A stretch of 25,203 nt of DNA from Bacillota bacterium (lineage in GTDB: Bacteria; Bacillota; Clostridia; Lachnospirales; Lachnospiraceae). Shown here in pieces: positions 23,388 through 25,203 of the stretch (positions within the stretch are counted from its first letter, which is position 1; every line of letters begins with the position of its first letter). Made by a program: the position numbers and the translations under genes. Where the stretch lies: positions 1 through 25,203 of the forward strand of contig JAEZJW010000201.1 of the NCBI GenBank assembly GCA_023415595.1. Reading direction: 5' to 3'. Below the pieces are notes generated by a model, which was not told the DNA's origin, searched no databases, and saw nothing but the letters and a program-made list of their open reading frames with translations.

Positions 23388-25064
23388 ATGAACAAAATAC
23401 TTTCAATCATGCTGGTTTGTATCATGATGACCATAGTACTCGCAGCCTGTGGTAAAAATGAGACCGGAGATAACCAGACCCCGAATAATAATCCTACAAG
23501 CAACAACGTTACTGTATCACCTACCCCACAGAAGACCGCAGAAATTATTAACGGCAGATTTACAGAGACAAGAAAAATTACTGTTGAGGTATTTGATCGT
23601 GGAAATGACGGGGGTTCCAAGCCGGAAGATAACTTTTATACGGATTTTATAAAAGAAGGAATGCTTCGTGATCACAATATCGAAGTTACTTTTGTTCCTG
23701 TGGCCCGCTGGACTGAGGTAGAACAGATGAACAAACTGTTGGCTGCAGGTGAGGCTCCGGACATCTGCATAACCTATGATTATCCTACAGTTCAGACCTA
23801 TGCAAATATTGGCGCTGTTCAGGATATGAGCACCTTTCTGGAGGAGTATAAGGAACTACTTCCCGACTTGTATGATTTACTTACGGAAACAAATATAACC
23901 TGGGACAAAGATCCTGTCTTAGGAACAATCTGGGCAATTGAAGCCCGTATGGCGCATCCTGCCCGAATCAATACCTTCGTCCGTGAGGATTGGTTAAAGA
24001 AGCTGAACCTTGCTGAGCCCACTACTCTGGGAGAATTTGAAGAAATGCTGAAGGCTTTTCAGGAAAACGCAGATGTGTTGCTTGGCGCTGATGCGGATAA
24101 GATCATTCCCTTTTCAATCAGCTATGATATTGGCTGGAGAGCGGATCACCTACTGGCGTCCTTTGTGCCTGATAACTTATCGAATAAAGATGCCTATGTC
24201 TATGGTTTTGATGACAGAAGGCTTCTGTACCCCGGAGTGAAGGAGGGCGTAGCTGTTCTGAATAAGTGGTATAATCAGGGCCTGATTTGGAAGGACTTTG
24301 CACTCTTCGGTCCGGATGATCCCACGGAGGATAAGATGATGAAAGCCGGTTATGTCGGAGCCTTTATCCATACCTGGGACTATCCTTACCGAAACGGAGA
24401 GGACAGTATCAACAATAGCCTGAAGAAACTGGCAGGAAAGAAGGCCGGTTATATTGCTATAAAGCCTTTCAAAAATGACGCCGGCTCCTACCGTAAATTT
24501 CTGCCCGGACCTGTTGACCGTAAGATTTTCTTCCCTTCCACGAATAATGAGCCGCTCGCATCCCTGTTGTATCTTGACTGGATCAGCAGGCTGGAGAACC
24601 GTTCCTTCCTTCAGATCGGTGAAGAAGGTGTAGCCCATGAGATATTACTTGACGGTGCAGTTAAGATGAAAACAGCAAAAGGCGATAAGATCATGAACTC
24701 TCCTAATAATATCGATTATACAATTACCATCAATGGTCTGGATATCGGTAATCCTGAACTGAATATTGAGTCAATTGCACAGGGTTATACAGGCGTTGAA
24801 CCCAGCTATATCGAGAGAGCATATCAGTATAGCATTCAAGACGGCCGTTATGCAGAGAACATTAATGTTGGTGTGATTCAGGCTGAAGCAGGGATTGGAC
24901 CGGAACTCAGTAAAAAGAGAGATACCATCCTGATCCAGGCAGTCGTAGCAGATCAGAGAAAATTCTCTTCTGTTTTTGATGCAGGTTTAAAGGATTACCT
25001 CAGGTCAGGAGGGCAGGCGATCATAGATGAGCGAAAAGCTGCTTACGAGAGAACCTTCGAATAG
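23388..25064 (+). CDS. extracellular solute-binding lipoprotein (LplA-like, ABC transporter)
   Basis: This is a 558-residue lipoprotein. The signal peptide ends in the lipobox LAAC with lipidated C21, followed by a low-complexity Asn/Thr/Pro linker (about 22-50). The mature body has the family 1 extracellular binding protein pattern: ITVEVFDRGND at the N-terminus, LLAAGEAPDICITYD (typical of sugar-binding proteins), VREDWLKKLNLAEPTTLGEFEEMLKAF and a C-terminal IDERKAAYERTF. The large size and this pattern match LplA-type lipoproteins of Firmicutes that deliver oligosaccharides or related glycans to LplB/YteP-type permeases. AGGAGG with five bases of spacing precedes the ATG. No permease genes are in the window; they may follow beyond the right edge. 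The substrate is unknown. Confidence 0.92.
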   Translation: MNKILSIMLVCIMMTIVLAACGKNETGDNQTPNNNPTSNNVTVSPTPQKTAEIINGRFTETRKITVEVFDRGNDGGSKPEDNFYTDFIKEGMLRDHNIEVTFVPVARWTEVEQMNKLLAAGEAPDICITYDYPTVQTYANIGAVQDMSTFLEEYKELLPDLYDLLTETNITWDKDPVLGTIWAIEARMAHPARINTFVREDWLKKLNLAEPTTLGEFEEMLKAFQENADVLLGADADKIIPFSISYDIGWRADHLLASFVPDNLSNKDAYVYGFDDRRLLYPGVKEGVAVLNKWYNQGLIWKDFALFGPDDPTEDKMMKAGYVGAFIHTWDYPYRNGEDSINNSLKKLAGKKAGYIAIKPFKNDAGSYRKFLPGPVDRKIFFPSTNNEPLASLLYLDWISRLENRSFLQIGEEGVAHEILLDGAVKMKTAKGDKIMNSPNNIDYTITINGLDIGNPELNIESIAQGYTGVEPSYIERAYQYSIQDGRYAENINVGVIQAEAGIGPELSKKRDTILIQAVVADQRKFSSVFDAGLKDYLRSGGQAIIDERKAAYERTFE

Positions 25065-25203
25065 GATCTGAGTTATATGAGGCGCCCATATCAGTTGTTA
25101 ATGTTTATCACATTTTGGTTATTTGATTAGCGCGAGATGATTCATCCAACAGAGACACGTTTCCACTCGGTTGGCGCACATATCGGTACATAAGGTTGTG
25201 GCA
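25065..25203. other. intergenic tail without a recognised feature
   Basis: No ribosome site with a convincing reading frame and no T-run hairpin could be identified in the last 139 bases. The sequence probably leads to the next gene beyond the window. Confidence 0.4.

Noticed and set aside
1..25203. CRISPR arrays, transposases, integrases, phage genes, tRNA or rRNA
   Set aside because: No regularly spaced repeats, mobile-element proteins or structural RNA patterns were recognised by reading; genes look like ordinary chromosomal content.

Overview
The window looks like a chromosomal segment of a low-to-moderate GC, Gram-positive, endospore-forming Clostridium-type bacterium, most likely Lachnospiraceae-like (inference). 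The support is strong purine-rich GGAGG ribosome binding sites, AT-rich sigma-A promoters, a Spo0E-like protein, a LAAC lipobox lipoprotein, a sortase-like anchor and clostridial gene families. There are no rRNA or tRNA genes, insertion sequences, CRISPR arrays or phage genes. Gene density is high.

Layout. (1) 3-3836: a signalling set on the plus strand. It has the 3' part of a PAS-GGDEF-EAL protein, a dCache methyl-accepting chemotaxis protein and a small Spo0E-like phosphatase, closed by a strong terminator. (2) 3977-7955: a putative metal-homeostasis unit. It has a P1B-type ATPase with an unusual CPG membrane motif and no N-terminal metal-binding domain, a separate 73-residue HMA protein translationally coupled to it, a secreted DUF6448-type protein with a His-rich stretch and a sortase-like IPKTG tail, and a Crp/Fnr-family regulator with a His-rich N-terminus. 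Similar Crp/Fnr-like palindromes lie before the ATPase gene and before the regulator gene, suggesting an autoregulated local regulon. (3) 8061-10905, minus strand: a TrkA-TrkH potassium uptake operon. (4) 10962-13140, plus strand: galactokinase behind a near-consensus promoter, then a ferritin-like/VIT fusion (probable iron or manganese transporter). (5) 13150-16566, minus strand: a MoxR ATPase, DUF58 protein and multi-TM protein cluster. (6) 16639-18138, minus strand: a glucose/sorbosone-dehydrogenase-like beta-propeller protein with a TTG start and no signal peptide. (7) 18258-23258, plus strand: an isoprenylcysteine-methyltransferase-like membrane protein, a GH3-family acyl-adenylating enzyme and a GAF/degenerate-GGDEF/HD-GYP c-di-GMP phosphodiesterase, the last two coupled by TAATG, ending in a long terminator hairpin. 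(8) 23388-25064: a large solute-binding lipoprotein whose permease partners would lie beyond the window.

The most interesting parts are the candidate Crp/Fnr-controlled metal unit with its divergent ATPase and surface protein, and the coupling of a GH3-family enzyme to a c-di-GMP phosphodiesterase. Two proteins carry c-di-GMP domains: one with a plausible cyclase and phosphodiesterase, the other with a broken GGDEF and an intact HD-GYP.
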